Assembly (NCBI RefSeq): GCF_014196715.1
Contig: NZ_JACIEF010000005.1
Coordinates: 62,001 to 126,000, forward strand
From: Pedobacter zeae
Lineage (GTDB): Bacteria > Bacteroidota > Bacteroidia > Sphingobacteriales > Sphingobacteriaceae
Direction of reading: 5' to 3'
DNA length: 64,000 nt
Part shown: positions 32,995-41,819 of the stretch, one piece after another
How the letters are laid out: each line of letters starts with the position of its first letter
Numbering within the stretch: the stretch's first letter is position 1
The notes under the pieces: model-generated
What the model was told of the DNA's origin: nothing
Database searches by the model: none
Seen by the model: only the letters and a program-made list of their open reading frames with translations
Translations under genes and position numbers: made by a program

Positions 32995-35778
32995 TTATAG
33001 TTTAATCGATAATTCGGCACCAAATGTTGGGCTGGTATTTGGATATTTATACGTACCCGCAGGGGTAACATAATAAGGCTGGTAATTAAAAACATTGTAT
33101 ACATTAAAAGCGAATTTGAAACGCTTCTTAATCTCCTTTGCAATGCTCATGTGGTAATTTGAGAATATGCGGGGAAGATTTTCTTCGGCCTGTTGTTCTG
33201 GGCTTTTGTATAAATGACCATAGGAAGTATTATTCTTATCGAAATTAGTAATAGCTATATATTGATTAGTGCTTGTATAATAACCCAGCGGAATTCTTGA
33301 ACTTTCCGGACTGATAATTTTATCTAATAATTGGAATTCTGCAATAAAAGAAACTACAAGACTTAGCTTAGGGATATGGGTTACACTGGTAAGTCTTCCT
33401 GTACTGAAATATGCTCTGGTATTTTTTGGTTCATAAACACCAATGTACGCGTAGTTTGGGTCTGTAGGAACAGTGTTTGGGATTTCGTTGCTCAATGAAT
33501 TATAGCGCGAGCGCGATTTAGTTTTGAAAAGCCCGCCACTAATGTTAAATGAAGTTTTGATCTGTTTAATCTCTGGGGTGTTTAAGATCAGCTCAAAGCC
33601 TTGGTTATCAGATAAAAGGTCATTTTTAAATGCTGAATAATTAATGGCGTAAGCTTTGGTACCTGTTTGGTTTATTGTTGGTTTTGCACCGGGATTGATA
33701 GTTGCAGTGTAAGTGGGCAGAAAAATGCTCTGTAAATTTTGAACGGTAGATATCCCATCCCGCGATTTTTTGTTAAAAGCAGTTAAAGAAAGATTAAATT
33801 TATCAATTTTTAATTGTGCAGATAATTCGATGCTTTCGCTCTTTGATGGTTTTAAACCTGTGCTAGTAGGTTCGTAACGCTCTACATAAACCAGATAAGT
33901 ACTTTCATTTACCTTACCATTATAGGCATTTAACAATGGCACTTCAAAAAACGTTGGCCCTGGGAAACGTTGTGCCAGGCCTGGCGATTTATATGATAAA
34001 CCATAAGCCACGCCAAACCTAAGGTTTTTATTTGCTTCATAATTGATATTTGTTCTGGGTGATATTGAAGTATACCCATTTTGTATATCAGATCTTATAC
34101 CGGCACGAATATTCAAGGGTCTACCCATTACAGTTGCGGTAAAGAGGTCTTCAACATAAAAACCAAGGTCTTTTTGGGCAAGTGCCAACCTGAAGTCGTA
34201 ATAACGTTCTGAACTTTTTGTGCCCAAAGAAGTACTTGCAATTCTTGTTGTAGCCCTCGGCTCGTTCGGATCAATGGTTTGGCCCAACCCTTTGTTTATG
34301 CTATAGCTAAAGCTGGTACCAAAAGACAGGTTGTGCACTAAATTTCCTGTTGCAAACCCTCCCGTGAAATCTAAATTAGCTGATGCGGTAATCGGACGGC
34401 CATCTATCAATGATTTTGCAGTGTAAACTCCAGAATCATAATATCCTTCATGTATTCCTGTAGTAGTTGCTGTACTATATAATACATAAGCATCATTTAC
34501 TAATTCTTCCTTGTAACTAACCTGGTGTCCTTCTGCATATCTTAAATTTAGACCAACATTTTTTAGGAAGCCGTTGTTGAAACGATAATTGCTTCTGTTT
34601 GCAATGCTAAAATTCCAGCTGTCAAATTTCGTTCTTGTACTCTTTTCATCGTCCGGGTCAAATTTGATTCCATCTAGATTCCGGCCATAATCTAAACTAA
34701 AAGTATTCTTTAGCTGTTTACTTTTTCCAAAAGAATTTGTCCACATGGCATTGGTGGTTAGCCTTTTGTAAGCTTTTAATTTGTCGCGGTTGTCCTGGAA
34801 AGAATTAACATAATTAATTCCAATATTTACAGCTCCATATTTTGGACTGATTTCAAAGCCTTTTGAAAAACCATAAGATGTAGCATTATCTCTTAATTGC
34901 ATACGTACGTAAGCAGGAGACTTACCTGCCTGACGTTCAATAACAACAGCACCATCTGTTAAATCGCCATATTTTACCGGGGCCACACCTGGAATAACCT
35001 CAATACTTTCAATATTATCAGCGGGGATTTGGCGCAGGTCTGTTCCTCCAAAAGTATAATCTCCGGTGTAGCCTGTTCTGTCCTGCTCGCCAGTTCCTCT
35101 TATTCCGTATGATCCGCTTTTTACAAATGACGAACCTACCCCGCCTGCTCTGCCAGCATTAAAACTTTGCATGTTGGCATTATTACTAATGGTGTTTCCG
35201 TCCATAATAATGGCAATACCAAATGCATTATTTAACTCGAAAGCCCCTTTTCCATCAGTAGTGGGGGCATAAGCAGCCCTTAGGTTAATATTCTGTACGT
35301 TTTGTAAGGATGGCGGCTGGATTTTTCTATTCGGTATCTGATTCAATAGATCATTTACACTCAAGGCAGGCGTTTGCTCAATTAAATCTCTGGTAATGAT
35401 TAATGAAGAGTTGGTTTGGCCGGTATAATTCCGCTTGGCATTGATCTCGATGTTTTCCAAGCTTAAGTCCAAAACTTTTAAGGTGATATTACCGAGATTA
35501 GTTTCGCCAGCTTTAATGGTTACGGGTAAGTTTAACTTCTGATAACCGATATAGGAAAATTCGAGGGTCAGTATATTATTCGTTTCAGAGCCATTAATCC
35601 TGAATAAACCATTTTTGTCTGTGATGGCATATTGATTGGTTTCTACAATTTTGATATTAACAAGTTCTAAAGGCTTGTCCTGTGGATCGGTTACTTTTCC
35701 GACCACAACATTTCTAATTTGCGCTATCGCAGTGAAGCAAATAAAAAAGAATAAGGCGAATGTGTAAAGTTTTTTCAA
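32995..35778 (-). CDS. TonB-dependent receptor with carboxypeptidase-like N-terminal domain
   Basis: This 927-residue outer-membrane receptor has a signal peptide (A-L-F-F-F-I-C-F-T-A-I-A-Q), a carboxypeptidase-like regulatory domain at about residues 22-110 (V-V-G-K-V-T-D-P-Q-D-K-P-L), a plug domain at about 125-285 with I-E-V-I-P-G-V-A-P-V-K-Y-G, and a 22-strand barrel ending G-A-E-L-S-I-K-L. It is not a SusC: there is no SusD partner. The start is a TTG at 35778; an in-frame stop lies just upstream, and no ATG fits the signal peptide. An inverted repeat at 35840-35854 in the promoter region suggests control by a metalloregulator. Energised transport of a siderophore, haem or metal complex is the likely role. 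Confidence 0.88.
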   Translation of the reverse strand: MKKLYTFALFFFICFTAIAQIRNVVVGKVTDPQDKPLELVNIKIVETNQYAITDKNGLFRINGSETNNILTLEFSYIGYQKLNLPVTIKAGETNLGNITLKVLDLSLENIEINAKRNYTGQTNSSLIITRDLIEQTPALSVNDLLNQIPNRKIQPPSLQNVQNINLRAAYAPTTDGKGAFELNNAFGIAIIMDGNTISNNANMQSFNAGRAGGVGSSFVKSGSYGIRGTGEQDRTGYTGDYTFGGTDLRQIPADNIESIEVIPGVAPVKYGDLTDGAVVIERQAGKSPAYVRMQLRDNATSYGFSKGFEISPKYGAVNIGINYVNSFQDNRDKLKAYKRLTTNAMWTNSFGKSKQLKNTFSLDYGRNLDGIKFDPDDEKSTRTKFDSWNFSIANRSNYRFNNGFLKNVGLNLRYAEGHQVSYKEELVNDAYVLYSTATTTGIHEGYYDSGVYTAKSLIDGRPITASANLDFTGGFATGNLVHNLSFGTSFSYSINKGLGQTIDPNEPRATTRIASTSLGTKSSERYYDFRLALAQKDLGFYVEDLFTATVMGRPLNIRAGIRSDIQNGYTSISPRTNINYEANKNLRFGVAYGLSYKSPGLAQRFPGPTFFEVPLLNAYNGKVNESTYLVYVERYEPTSTGLKPSKSESIELSAQLKIDKFNLSLTAFNKKSRDGISTVQNLQSIFLPTYTATINPGAKPTINQTGTKAYAINYSAFKNDLLSDNQGFELILNTPEIKQIKTSFNISGGLFKTKSRSRYNSLSNEIPNTVPTDPNYAYIGVYEPKNTRAYFSTGRLTSVTHIPKLSLVVSFIAEFQLLDKIISPESSRIPLGYYTSTNQYIAITNFDKNNTSYGHLYKSPEQQAEENLPRIFSNYHMSIAKEIKKRFKFAFNVYNVFNYQPYYVTPAGTYKYPNTSPTFGAELSIKL

Positions 35779-35839
35779 TTTAGACTAAATCTTAATAATG
35801 ATGCAAATGTGAGAATTCCACATTAACTATGCAAATTAT

Positions 35840-35854
35840 TTAGAACGATTCTAA
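35840..35854. promoter_or_regulatory. Operator-like inverted repeat upstream of TonB receptor unit
   Basis: TTAGAA-CGA-TTCTAA is a perfect 6-base inverted repeat with 3-base spacer, in an AT-rich context that extends the dyad weakly. It is 61 bases upstream of the receptor start. The form is similar to Fur- or DtxR-type boxes, so iron or manganese control is an inference. Confidence 0.5.
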
Positions 35855-35915
35855 TTAATAATACAGGTATTTAATTAACACAGGCAGCCCAACGAGCATT
35901 TTAGAAGTGTGTCAG

Positions 35916-35973
35916 CTTAAACTCATCATCTTAAAAGAAAGCATTTTTCTTTAGGTTGTAATGAGTTAAAAGG
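35916..35973. repeat. Nested inverted repeat in the purF promoter
   Basis: CTTAAACTCAT at 35916-35926 pairs imperfectly with ATGAGTTAAAAG at about 35961-35972, and inside this AAAGAAA and TTTCTTT pair across GCATT. The dyad ends at the -7 element, so it lies in DNA upstream of the transcript and would work as operator or cruciform, not as an RNA hairpin. Confidence 0.4.
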
Positions 35974-35974
35974 A

Positions 35975-35982
35975 TAACTTTG
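35975..35982 (+). promoter_or_regulatory. -7 promoter element of the amidophosphoribosyltransferase gene
   Basis: TAACTTTG matches TAnnTTTG, 18 bases upstream of the ATG at 36001. A TTG at 35956-35958 could be the -33 element with a 16-base spacer. Confidence 0.6.
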
Positions 35983-36000
35983 CGGCTTCAAATCCACACA

Positions 36001-37902
36001 ATGAGTGATCAGATAAAACACGAATGCGGAATCGCTTTTATTCGACTGTTAAAACCACTTTCTTACTACCAGCAAAAGTACGGTACAGCACTTTACGGCC
36101 TTAACAAATTATACCTCTTAATGGAGAAACAGCATAACCGGGGCCAGGATGGCGCGGGTATTGCCACCATTAAGCTGGATATGAAACCGGGAAGCAGGTA
36201 TATCAGCCGATACCGGAGCATGGCATCAAATGCGGTAGCAGATATTTTCGAATATGTGCAGAACAAATTTGTTGATATCCAGGAAAATACGCCTGAACTA
36301 ATGCAGGATACAGAATGGCTCAAAAACAACGTAAGCTTTATTGGCGAGGTGTTATTGGGCCATTTGCGTTATGGTACACATGGGAAAAACAGCATTGAAA
36401 ATTGTCACCCCTTTTTAAGGCAAAACAACTGGATGACCCGTAACCTGGTAATTGCAGGGAACTTTAACATGACCAATGTGGATGAATTATTGGAGCAATT
36501 ATACGAATTGGGCCAGCATCCTAAAGAAAAAGCCGATACAGTTACCGTATTGGAAAAAATTGGTCACTTTCTGGATGATGAGAACCAGGAACTTTTTGAC
36601 CAGTACAAAAAAGAAGGGCATGATAATATTGCAATTACACATAAAATTTCCGAACATTTAGATATTGCCAATATCCTTCGCCGCTCGGCCAAAACCTGGG
36701 ATGGCGGTTATTCGATCTGTGGTATGGTTGGTAATGGCGATTCGTTCATTATGCGCGATCCGGCAGGTATCCGCCCGGCTTACTACTATTACGATGATGA
36801 GATTGTAGTTGCAGCTTCTGAACGCCCCGCTTTACAAACCGCATTCAATATTCAGTATAAGGATGTTAAAGAGATCGATCCGGGTCATGCTTTAATTATC
36901 AAGAAAAACGGCCAGGTAAGTATGGAACAGTTCCGCGAGCCTACCGAAAGATTATCATGCTCATTTGAGCGCATCTATTTCTCGAAGGGAAGCGATGTTG
37001 AAATTTACCGCGAACGTAAACAGCTGGGCCGCTTATTAAGCGATAAAATTTTAAAAGCCGTTAACTACGACCTGAAAAACACTGTATTTTCGTTTATCCC
37101 GAATACAGCTGAGGTGGCCTTTTTCGGTATGGTTGATGGCGTACAGCGTTATGTGCGTAACCTCCAAAAAGAAACCCTTTTACATAAAAAGGAACAACTG
37201 AACGACGAGCAGTTAGACGAGTTATTGTCGCTGGCTCCCAGGGTAGAAAAACTGGCGGTTAAAGATGTAAAACTACGCACCTTTATTACACAGGACGCAG
37301 ACCGGAGTGAAATGGTTGCCCATGTTTACGATACTACTTATGGGATTATCAACAACCATCAGGATACGCTGGTAGCGTTAGACGATTCGATTGTTCGTGG
37401 TACTACGCTTAAGCAAAGTATCATTAAAATTGTAGACCGTTTACACCCTAAGAAAATCATTATTGTTTCTTCAGCTCCTCAAATCCGTTATCCTGATTGT
37501 TATGGTATCGATATGAGCCGTATGGGCCAGTTTGTTGCTTTTGATGCGGCAATACAACTCCTTACCGAGCGTGGCATGTGGCAGGTAATTGAAGATGTTT
37601 ATACCAAATGCAAAGCGTCGTTATTATTGCCTAAAGAGGAAATTGTAAACCACGTTAAAGAAATTTATAAACCATTTACCCCGGAAGAAATTTCGGCCAA
37701 AATTGCGCAGATTATCACGCCAAAGGGTACCGTTGCCGAGGTTGAAGTAATTTACCAAAGTTTGGAAAACCTGCACGAAGCCTGCCCGAAAAACAAAGGC
37801 GATTGGTATTTCTCCGGAAATTACCCTACACCAGGTGGTAACAAGGTGGTAAATAAAGCTTTTGTTAACTGGAAAGAAGGAAATAACCAAAGGGCTTACT
37901 AG
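36001..37902 (+). CDS. Amidophosphoribosyltransferase-like protein (long Bacteroidota form)
   Basis: This 633-residue protein has the two domains of glutamine PRPP amidotransferase, the first step of purine synthesis. The N-terminal nucleophile domain has Cys9 in H-E-C-G-I-A-F, which would become Cys1 after propeptide removal, with H-N-R-G-Q-D-G-A-G near 47-55 and H-L-R-Y-G-T-H-G near 121. The phosphoribosyltransferase domain carries the PRPP loop V-A-L-D-D-S-I-V-R-G-T-T near 459-470. It is about 130 residues longer than classical PurF (about 500), with inserted helical segments. The ATG at 36001 is used; an upstream TTG at 35980 sits inside the promoter element. A second, classical PurF elsewhere is possible and would decide the role of this one. 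Confidence 0.85.
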   Translation: MSDQIKHECGIAFIRLLKPLSYYQQKYGTALYGLNKLYLLMEKQHNRGQDGAGIATIKLDMKPGSRYISRYRSMASNAVADIFEYVQNKFVDIQENTPELMQDTEWLKNNVSFIGEVLLGHLRYGTHGKNSIENCHPFLRQNNWMTRNLVIAGNFNMTNVDELLEQLYELGQHPKEKADTVTVLEKIGHFLDDENQELFDQYKKEGHDNIAITHKISEHLDIANILRRSAKTWDGGYSICGMVGNGDSFIMRDPAGIRPAYYYYDDEIVVAASERPALQTAFNIQYKDVKEIDPGHALIIKKNGQVSMEQFREPTERLSCSFERIYFSKGSDVEIYRERKQLGRLLSDKILKAVNYDLKNTVFSFIPNTAEVAFFGMVDGVQRYVRNLQKETLLHKKEQLNDEQLDELLSLAPRVEKLAVKDVKLRTFITQDADRSEMVAHVYDTTYGIINNHQDTLVALDDSIVRGTTLKQSIIKIVDRLHPKKIIIVSSAPQIRYPDCYGIDMSRMGQFVAFDAAIQLLTERGMWQVIEDVYTKCKASLLLPKEEIVNHVKEIYKPFTPEEISAKIAQIITPKGTVAEVEVIYQSLENLHEACPKNKGDWYFSGNYPTPGGNKVVNKAFVNWKEGNNQRAY

Positions 37903-37933
37903 CCTCAAAATCCCTGAGGGGAATAAAATAATG

Positions 37934-37967
37934 AATAGCCCATATCACTGATATGGGCTATTTTTTA
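37934..37967 (+). terminator. Rho-independent terminator after the amidophosphoribosyltransferase gene
   Basis: A perfect 14-base stem (37934-37947 with 37949-37962) followed by a T-run closes the gene 32 bases after its stop. The very tight 1-base loop would open to a longer loop in RNA. Confidence 0.85.
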
Positions 37968-38091
37968 TCACCGAGTGCACCAAGTTTGCACAGCGAAAGG
38001 GAAAGTGGTACTCTGCCATCAATGACGATCCTGTAGACAATTTTTATCACTAAGGAACAAAGACCCAAAGCAGATTTCAAACACTTGTTCT

Positions 38092-38690
38092 GGTCTTGGT
38101 TAATGTTACTGCCTTTTCATCCCTAAACCTGACATTCGCGGAAAGCCCGGAGGCCGGTTTTTCACCGGGCGAGGACTTGCAGCATTGGCAGGACTGACGC
38201 TTAACCGGAGTACAGGCATTGCTTTTCAATAAAAATAATATGAACCACTGAGGCACAGGGATACCAGACGATTTTGTATAATTACTCGGTCTCATGAGTT
38301 AATGTTACTGTCTTTTCATCCCTAAACCTGACATTCTCGGAAACCCCGGAGGCCGGTTTTTCACAGGGTGAGGACTTGCAGCATTGGCAGGACTGACGCT
38401 TAACCGGAGTACAGGCATTGCTTTTCAATAAAAATAATATGAACCACTGAGGCACAGTGATACCAGACGATTTTGTATAATTACTCGGTCTTGGTTAATG
38501 TTACTGCCTTTTCATCCCTAAACCTGACATTCGCGGAAAGCCCGGAGGCCGGTTTTTCACCGGGCGAGGACTTGCAGCATTGGCAGGACTAACACTTAAT
38601 GCCAGCACTAACATTGCTTTTCGAAAAAATAATATTAAGCACGAAGATACAAAGGGCAACAGGCCATATTAGTATGCCGGTACTGCTAAG
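38092..38690. repeat. Tandem array of three ~196-199 base repeat units
   Basis: Units begin at about 38101, 38300 and 38496 (TAATGTTACTG...). Each has a GC-rich core with CCCGGAGGCCGG...CCGGG that can form a hairpin, followed by a block ending in ...ACCACTGAGGCACAG. Units 1 and 3 share the first half exactly in the core region, units 1 and 2 share the second half, and unit 3 diverges after about 38588. The 790-base gap from 37903 holds this array, the terminator, and two short CACCGAG/CACTAAGG-type words (about 37970 and 38048). A 72-codon minus-strand frame in unit 1 is not accepted as a gene. Confidence 0.8.
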
Positions 38691-38693
38691 TTG

Positions 38694-39320
38694 TTATGCG
38701 TAAAACTTCAGGTAGGTTTTAATAATGAGCCAGAAGGCGAAAAAGATGATCACGACGCCCGCAATTTTATTCAGCTTTTTAAGTGCATCTTCTTTTATTT
38801 TGTAACGGAGTTTGCTGGAGTAAAAACTCTTGACGGCATCTATTGACAATTGAGTGGTCATGGCAATAAAAAAGCAGACCAATTTCTCATTTAGCATGTT
38901 GTTGAGCTTAACAGAGATGATTCCGCTGACGATAATCCAAAACATAAGGGTAGAAGGGGTGAGGATACACATCAGAAACCCTTTTAAAACATAACCTCTC
39001 TTACTTACTTTTCGTAAGGTCGAGCTATCATAATGTACGGTTATTTTAGAAACCAGGTAGTAGATGCCTACCGCCAACAGGAATAGGCCGCCAATAGCGC
39101 CTACGTATTTGTCGAATTCGGCTTTATAATCGAAAAACTGACTGCCGAAAAGTACAAGGCCAATCAGAATAATATCACTGAGGATTACGCCTACTGCTAA
39201 AGAAAAACCTGCTTTGAAGCCTCTTTCTATGCTGGTTTTAATCATTGCAAAAAATACCGGCCCTGTTAAAAACGACGAAATAATCCCTGCTCCTATTCCT
39301 AGTAATATGGCTTCAAACAT
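38694..39320 (-). CDS. LysE family translocator
   Basis: This 208-residue inner-membrane protein has about six hydrophobic segments and the LysE/RhtB layout: the N-terminal G-P-V-F-F-A-M-I-K-T-S-I-E-R-G-F-K-A-G segment at about residues 21-39 is the conserved G-P loop. The family exports amino acids or their derivatives to the periplasm. The substrate cannot be read. It is divergent from the sugar MFS gene across a 148-base gap in which I saw no clear promoter match, and it ends 4 bases from the repeat array. Confidence 0.88.
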   Translation of the reverse strand: MFEAILLGIGAGIISSFLTGPVFFAMIKTSIERGFKAGFSLAVGVILSDIILIGLVLFGSQFFDYKAEFDKYVGAIGGLFLLAVGIYYLVSKITVHYDSSTLRKVSKRGYVLKGFLMCILTPSTLMFWIIVSGIISVKLNNMLNEKLVCFFIAMTTQLSIDAVKSFYSSKLRYKIKEDALKKLNKIAGVVIIFFAFWLIIKTYLKFYA

Positions 39321-39468
39321 GCATTGTATTGTTTATAATGCGAATATGCAATTTTATACCTAAACATATAACATTTATTTTTGTTGCACAGGTTGCATAA
39401 AATTTGCTGGTTCTCATTTTTTTTATTTATGTTTAGCGCCACTAAAACAATTTACCAACTCATAAGCA

Positions 39469-41076
39469 ATGACAAAAGAAACAACTAAAAATTATGGTAC
39501 AGCGCTATATACAATTATAACTGTATTCTTTTTTTGGGGATTCGTTGCCGCTTCAAATGGCATCTTTATTCCTTTTTGTAAAACGCATTTTAAATTAACT
39601 CAATTCGAATCTCAATTAATAGATTTTACCTTTTATGGCGGGTATTTTATCGGATCATTAATATTATACTTTGCCTCGCAGGCGTCGAAGGTTGATATTT
39701 TAAATAAAATAGGTTACAAAAAAGGAATCATTGCCGGGCTTGTGATTTCTGCAGGGGGGGCTCTTTTAATGATTCCGGCGGTACATTCGGGATCGTTTTT
39801 GTTTATCCTGTTCGCTTTTTTTGTCATTGCCCTGGGCTTTTCTCTACAACAAACAGCAGCAAACCCCTTTGTGGTTGCATTAGGGGAGCCGGAAAGCGGT
39901 GCGCATCGTTTAAATCTTGCCGGAGGTGTTAATAACTTTGGCGGGTTAATGGGGCCCGTTATCGTTAGTGTGGTACTTTTCGGAACAGCAAACGATGCAG
40001 TAGCCAAAGCTGTAGAAATTTCTTCTATTAATAATCTATATTATATCCTGGCAGGATTGTTTCTGGCCGTTGCTATATTTTTTGGTGTTTCCAAGCTCCC
40101 TGATGTTACCAGCACGGAAAAGATCGAAGCCAGTAGCAAACCAACCGGACCATTGGTTGTCATGATCTTGGGTTTCTTAATGGTGGCAGCAGCTGGTCCT
40201 TTGGCTAATTTGACCGGTATCAGTGCATCCATTTTTGTTTACTCTTCGTTTGTAATCATTTTAGGCGCTTTATTATTCGGTTACTTTGCTAAGAAGGAAA
40301 ATTCTTCTAGCTGGGGGGCAATGCAATATCCTCAGTTGGTGTTGGGCATGCTGGCTATTTTTATGTATGTGGGTACAGAGGTAACCATTCAAAGTAATTT
40401 GGGTGCTTTGCTCAAATTGCCTGATTTTGGCGGTTTAGCGGATGCAGATATCAAACCTTATATCTCGTTGTATTGGGGGAGTATGATGATTGGCAGGTGG
40501 GCTGGAGCGGTTAGTGCTTTCAACCTATCCAAACTGACAAAAAATGTTCTGACCATTATAGTGCCTTTCGTGGCTTTCGCAATTATTTTGGGCGTTAATC
40601 ATGCAACTGGTACAAATGTGGGTAATTTATATGTTTATGGATTGTGTATTGCGGTAATGGTTTTAGCTGTTTTTATCGGACAGGAAAAACCTGCTAAGAC
40701 CCTAGCTATTTTTGGTACTTTGGGCGCTATTGCCATGATAATTGGCTTATTGACAACCGGGCATGTGGCTATTTTTGCTTTTGTGAGCGGAGGTTTATGC
40801 TGCTCAATTATGTGGCCTTCGATATTCTCATTGGCCATTACAGGTTTAGGTAAATATACCTCGCAAGGTTCTTCATTCCTGATCATGATGATCCTGGGAG
40901 GATCTATTATTCCACCGATACAAGGTGAATTAGCTGATAGTGCCGGTATTCACCATTCATATATTATTCCGGTTATCGGTTTTGCATATTTAATTTTCTT
41001 TGCATGGAAAGTTAGCGGCGAACTTAAGAAACAAGGTATAGATGTTGAAAATATCAGTGCCGAAGGCGGACATTAA
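39469..41076 (+). CDS. Sugar MFS transporter (FucP/GluP-like)
   Basis: This 535-residue inner-membrane transporter belongs to the FHS group of MFS proton symporters that includes L-fucose and glucose/galactose permeases. Seen: [17 protein letters not shown] in TM1 at about 19-35, [13 protein letters not shown] near 126-138, [11 protein letters not shown] near 147-157, and [12 protein letters not shown] near 444-455. It is about 100 residues longer than E. coli FucP, the extra length being spread over the central loops. It stands alone with a terminator at 41098-41130. No sugar catabolism genes adjoin it, so the sugar is unknown. Confidence 0.9.
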   Translation: MTKETTKNYGTALYTIITVFFFWGFVAASNGIFIPFCKTHFKLTQFESQLIDFTFYGGYFIGSLILYFASQASKVDILNKIGYKKGIIAGLVISAGGALLMIPAVHSGSFLFILFAFFVIALGFSLQQTAANPFVVALGEPESGAHRLNLAGGVNNFGGLMGPVIVSVVLFGTANDAVAKAVEISSINNLYYILAGLFLAVAIFFGVSKLPDVTSTEKIEASSKPTGPLVVMILGFLMVAAAGPLANLTGISASIFVYSSFVIILGALLFGYFAKKENSSSWGAMQYPQLVLGMLAIFMYVGTEVTIQSNLGALLKLPDFGGLADADIKPYISLYWGSMMIGRWAGAVSAFNLSKLTKNVLTIIVPFVAFAIILGVNHATGTNVGNLYVYGLCIAVMVLAVFIGQEKPAKTLAIFGTLGAIAMIIGLLTTGHVAIFAFVSGGLCCSIMWPSIFSLAITGLGKYTSQGSSFLIMMILGGSIIPPIQGELADSAGIHHSYIIPVIGFAYLIFFAWKVSGELKKQGIDVENISAEGGH

Positions 41077-41097
41077 GTTTTAATGCAGTAATTTAGC

Positions 41098-41130
41098 AGC
41101 CACAAAGACGCATTTCTTTGTGGCTTTTTA
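41098..41130 (+). terminator. Rho-independent terminator after sugar transporter
   Basis: AGCCACAAAGA (41098-41108) and TCTTTGTGGCT (41115-41125) form a perfect 11-base stem with a 6-base loop and a T-rich tail. It ends 9 bases before the next ATG. Confidence 0.85.
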
Positions 41131-41139
41131 TTTTAACAA

Positions 41140-41598
41140 ATGACAGATAAACCAAGTTTCGATACAATATTTATGAACCTCGCCACCGACCTGGCAGCCC
41201 GCTCACATTGTGTGCGTGCCCATGTTGGTGCAGTGTTAACCAAAGATACCCGCATTATTTCTATAGGCTATAATGGTCCGCCGGCTGGTACACATAACTG
41301 CGACGAAGAATGGCCTGAACATGGCTGTGCCCGCGATAGTAAGGGAAGTTGCTCTTTGGCCTTACATGCCGAAGAAAATGCCATTCTTTATGCCTCAAAA
41401 AATGGAGCCAGGATTGAAGGTTGTACCTTATATACCACTTTATCGCCTTGTATTGCCTGTGCCCGCCTTATTTTATCATCAGGTATTAAACTGGTATATT
41501 ATTCCAAATCTTATGCGGCTTACAAAGGTTTACCAAGCGATGAAGGGGTTGACTTTTTGAGGAAATTTGGCGTGGATGTGATTTTGATGGAATCTTAA
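41140..41598 (+). CDS. dCMP deaminase family protein
   Basis: This 152-residue cytidine/deoxycytidylate deaminase-type enzyme has the catalytic H76-A-E78 motif in L-H-A-E-E-N-A-I and the zinc-binding P-C104-I-A-C107. Upstream the N-G-P-P-A-G-T-H segment near 45-52 is typical of dCMP deaminases, which make dUMP for thymidylate synthesis, and two further Cys/His residues (C54, H61, C63, C71) could form a structural zinc site. Length is right for the family. Related ComE-like members exist, so the substrate assignment is likely but not proven. A repeat-rich gap follows before guaA. Confidence 0.9.
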   Translation: MTDKPSFDTIFMNLATDLAARSHCVRAHVGAVLTKDTRIISIGYNGPPAGTHNCDEEWPEHGCARDSKGSCSLALHAEENAILYASKNGARIEGCTLYTTLSPCIACARLILSSGIKLVYYSKSYAAYKGLPSDEGVDFLRKFGVDVILMES

Positions 41599-41599
41599 A

Positions 41600-41806
41600 G
41601 GTTCAGTGGTTTATTTGTTATTGGGCCGTTAGTAACTGTAAATTGAAAACTGTTATTAGGGTTAATCAGTTAATTGTTTAAATCGGTTAATTGAGGCCGA
41701 ATGTCAAACACTCGATTCCGAAGCGCCTTCCGGACTCCTGGCTGCAGACTCCTGACTTTTTCCTTCAAAAATCTCAAATCTACCTCCCCAAATCTCATAT
41801 CTAATC
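41600..41806. repeat. Composite word-repeat gap upstream of guaA
   Basis: Three word families sit side by side. At 41620-41695: TTAGTAACTGTAAATTG, GGTTAATCAGTTAATTG and CGGTTAATTG. At 41711-41762: CGATTCCGAAG, CCGGACTCCTGG, GACTCCTGACT. At 41764-41806: AAATCTCAAATCTACC and AAATCTCATATCTAATC. The last ends 2 bases before the guaA -7 element. Confidence 0.7.
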
Positions 41807-41808
41807 AC

Positions 41809-41816
41809 TACCTTTG
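41809..41816 (+). promoter_or_regulatory. -7 promoter element abutting the guaA start codon
   Basis: TACCTTTG ends 3 bases before the guaA ATG at 41820. Transcription should start at or within the start codon, so the mRNA is probably leaderless. The upstream sequence is word repeat with no TTG at the usual distance. Confidence 0.6.
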
Positions 41817-41819
41817 CGG

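Noticed and set aside
38077-38295. Minus-strand frame of 72 codons in the tandem array
   Set aside because: It lies entirely in repeat unit 1 and its Cys/Ser-rich product matches no protein fold; the other units do not keep the frame.
38092-38690. CRISPR array
   Set aside because: Units are nearly 200 bases and contiguous, without short repeats and unique spacers, and no cas genes adjoin.
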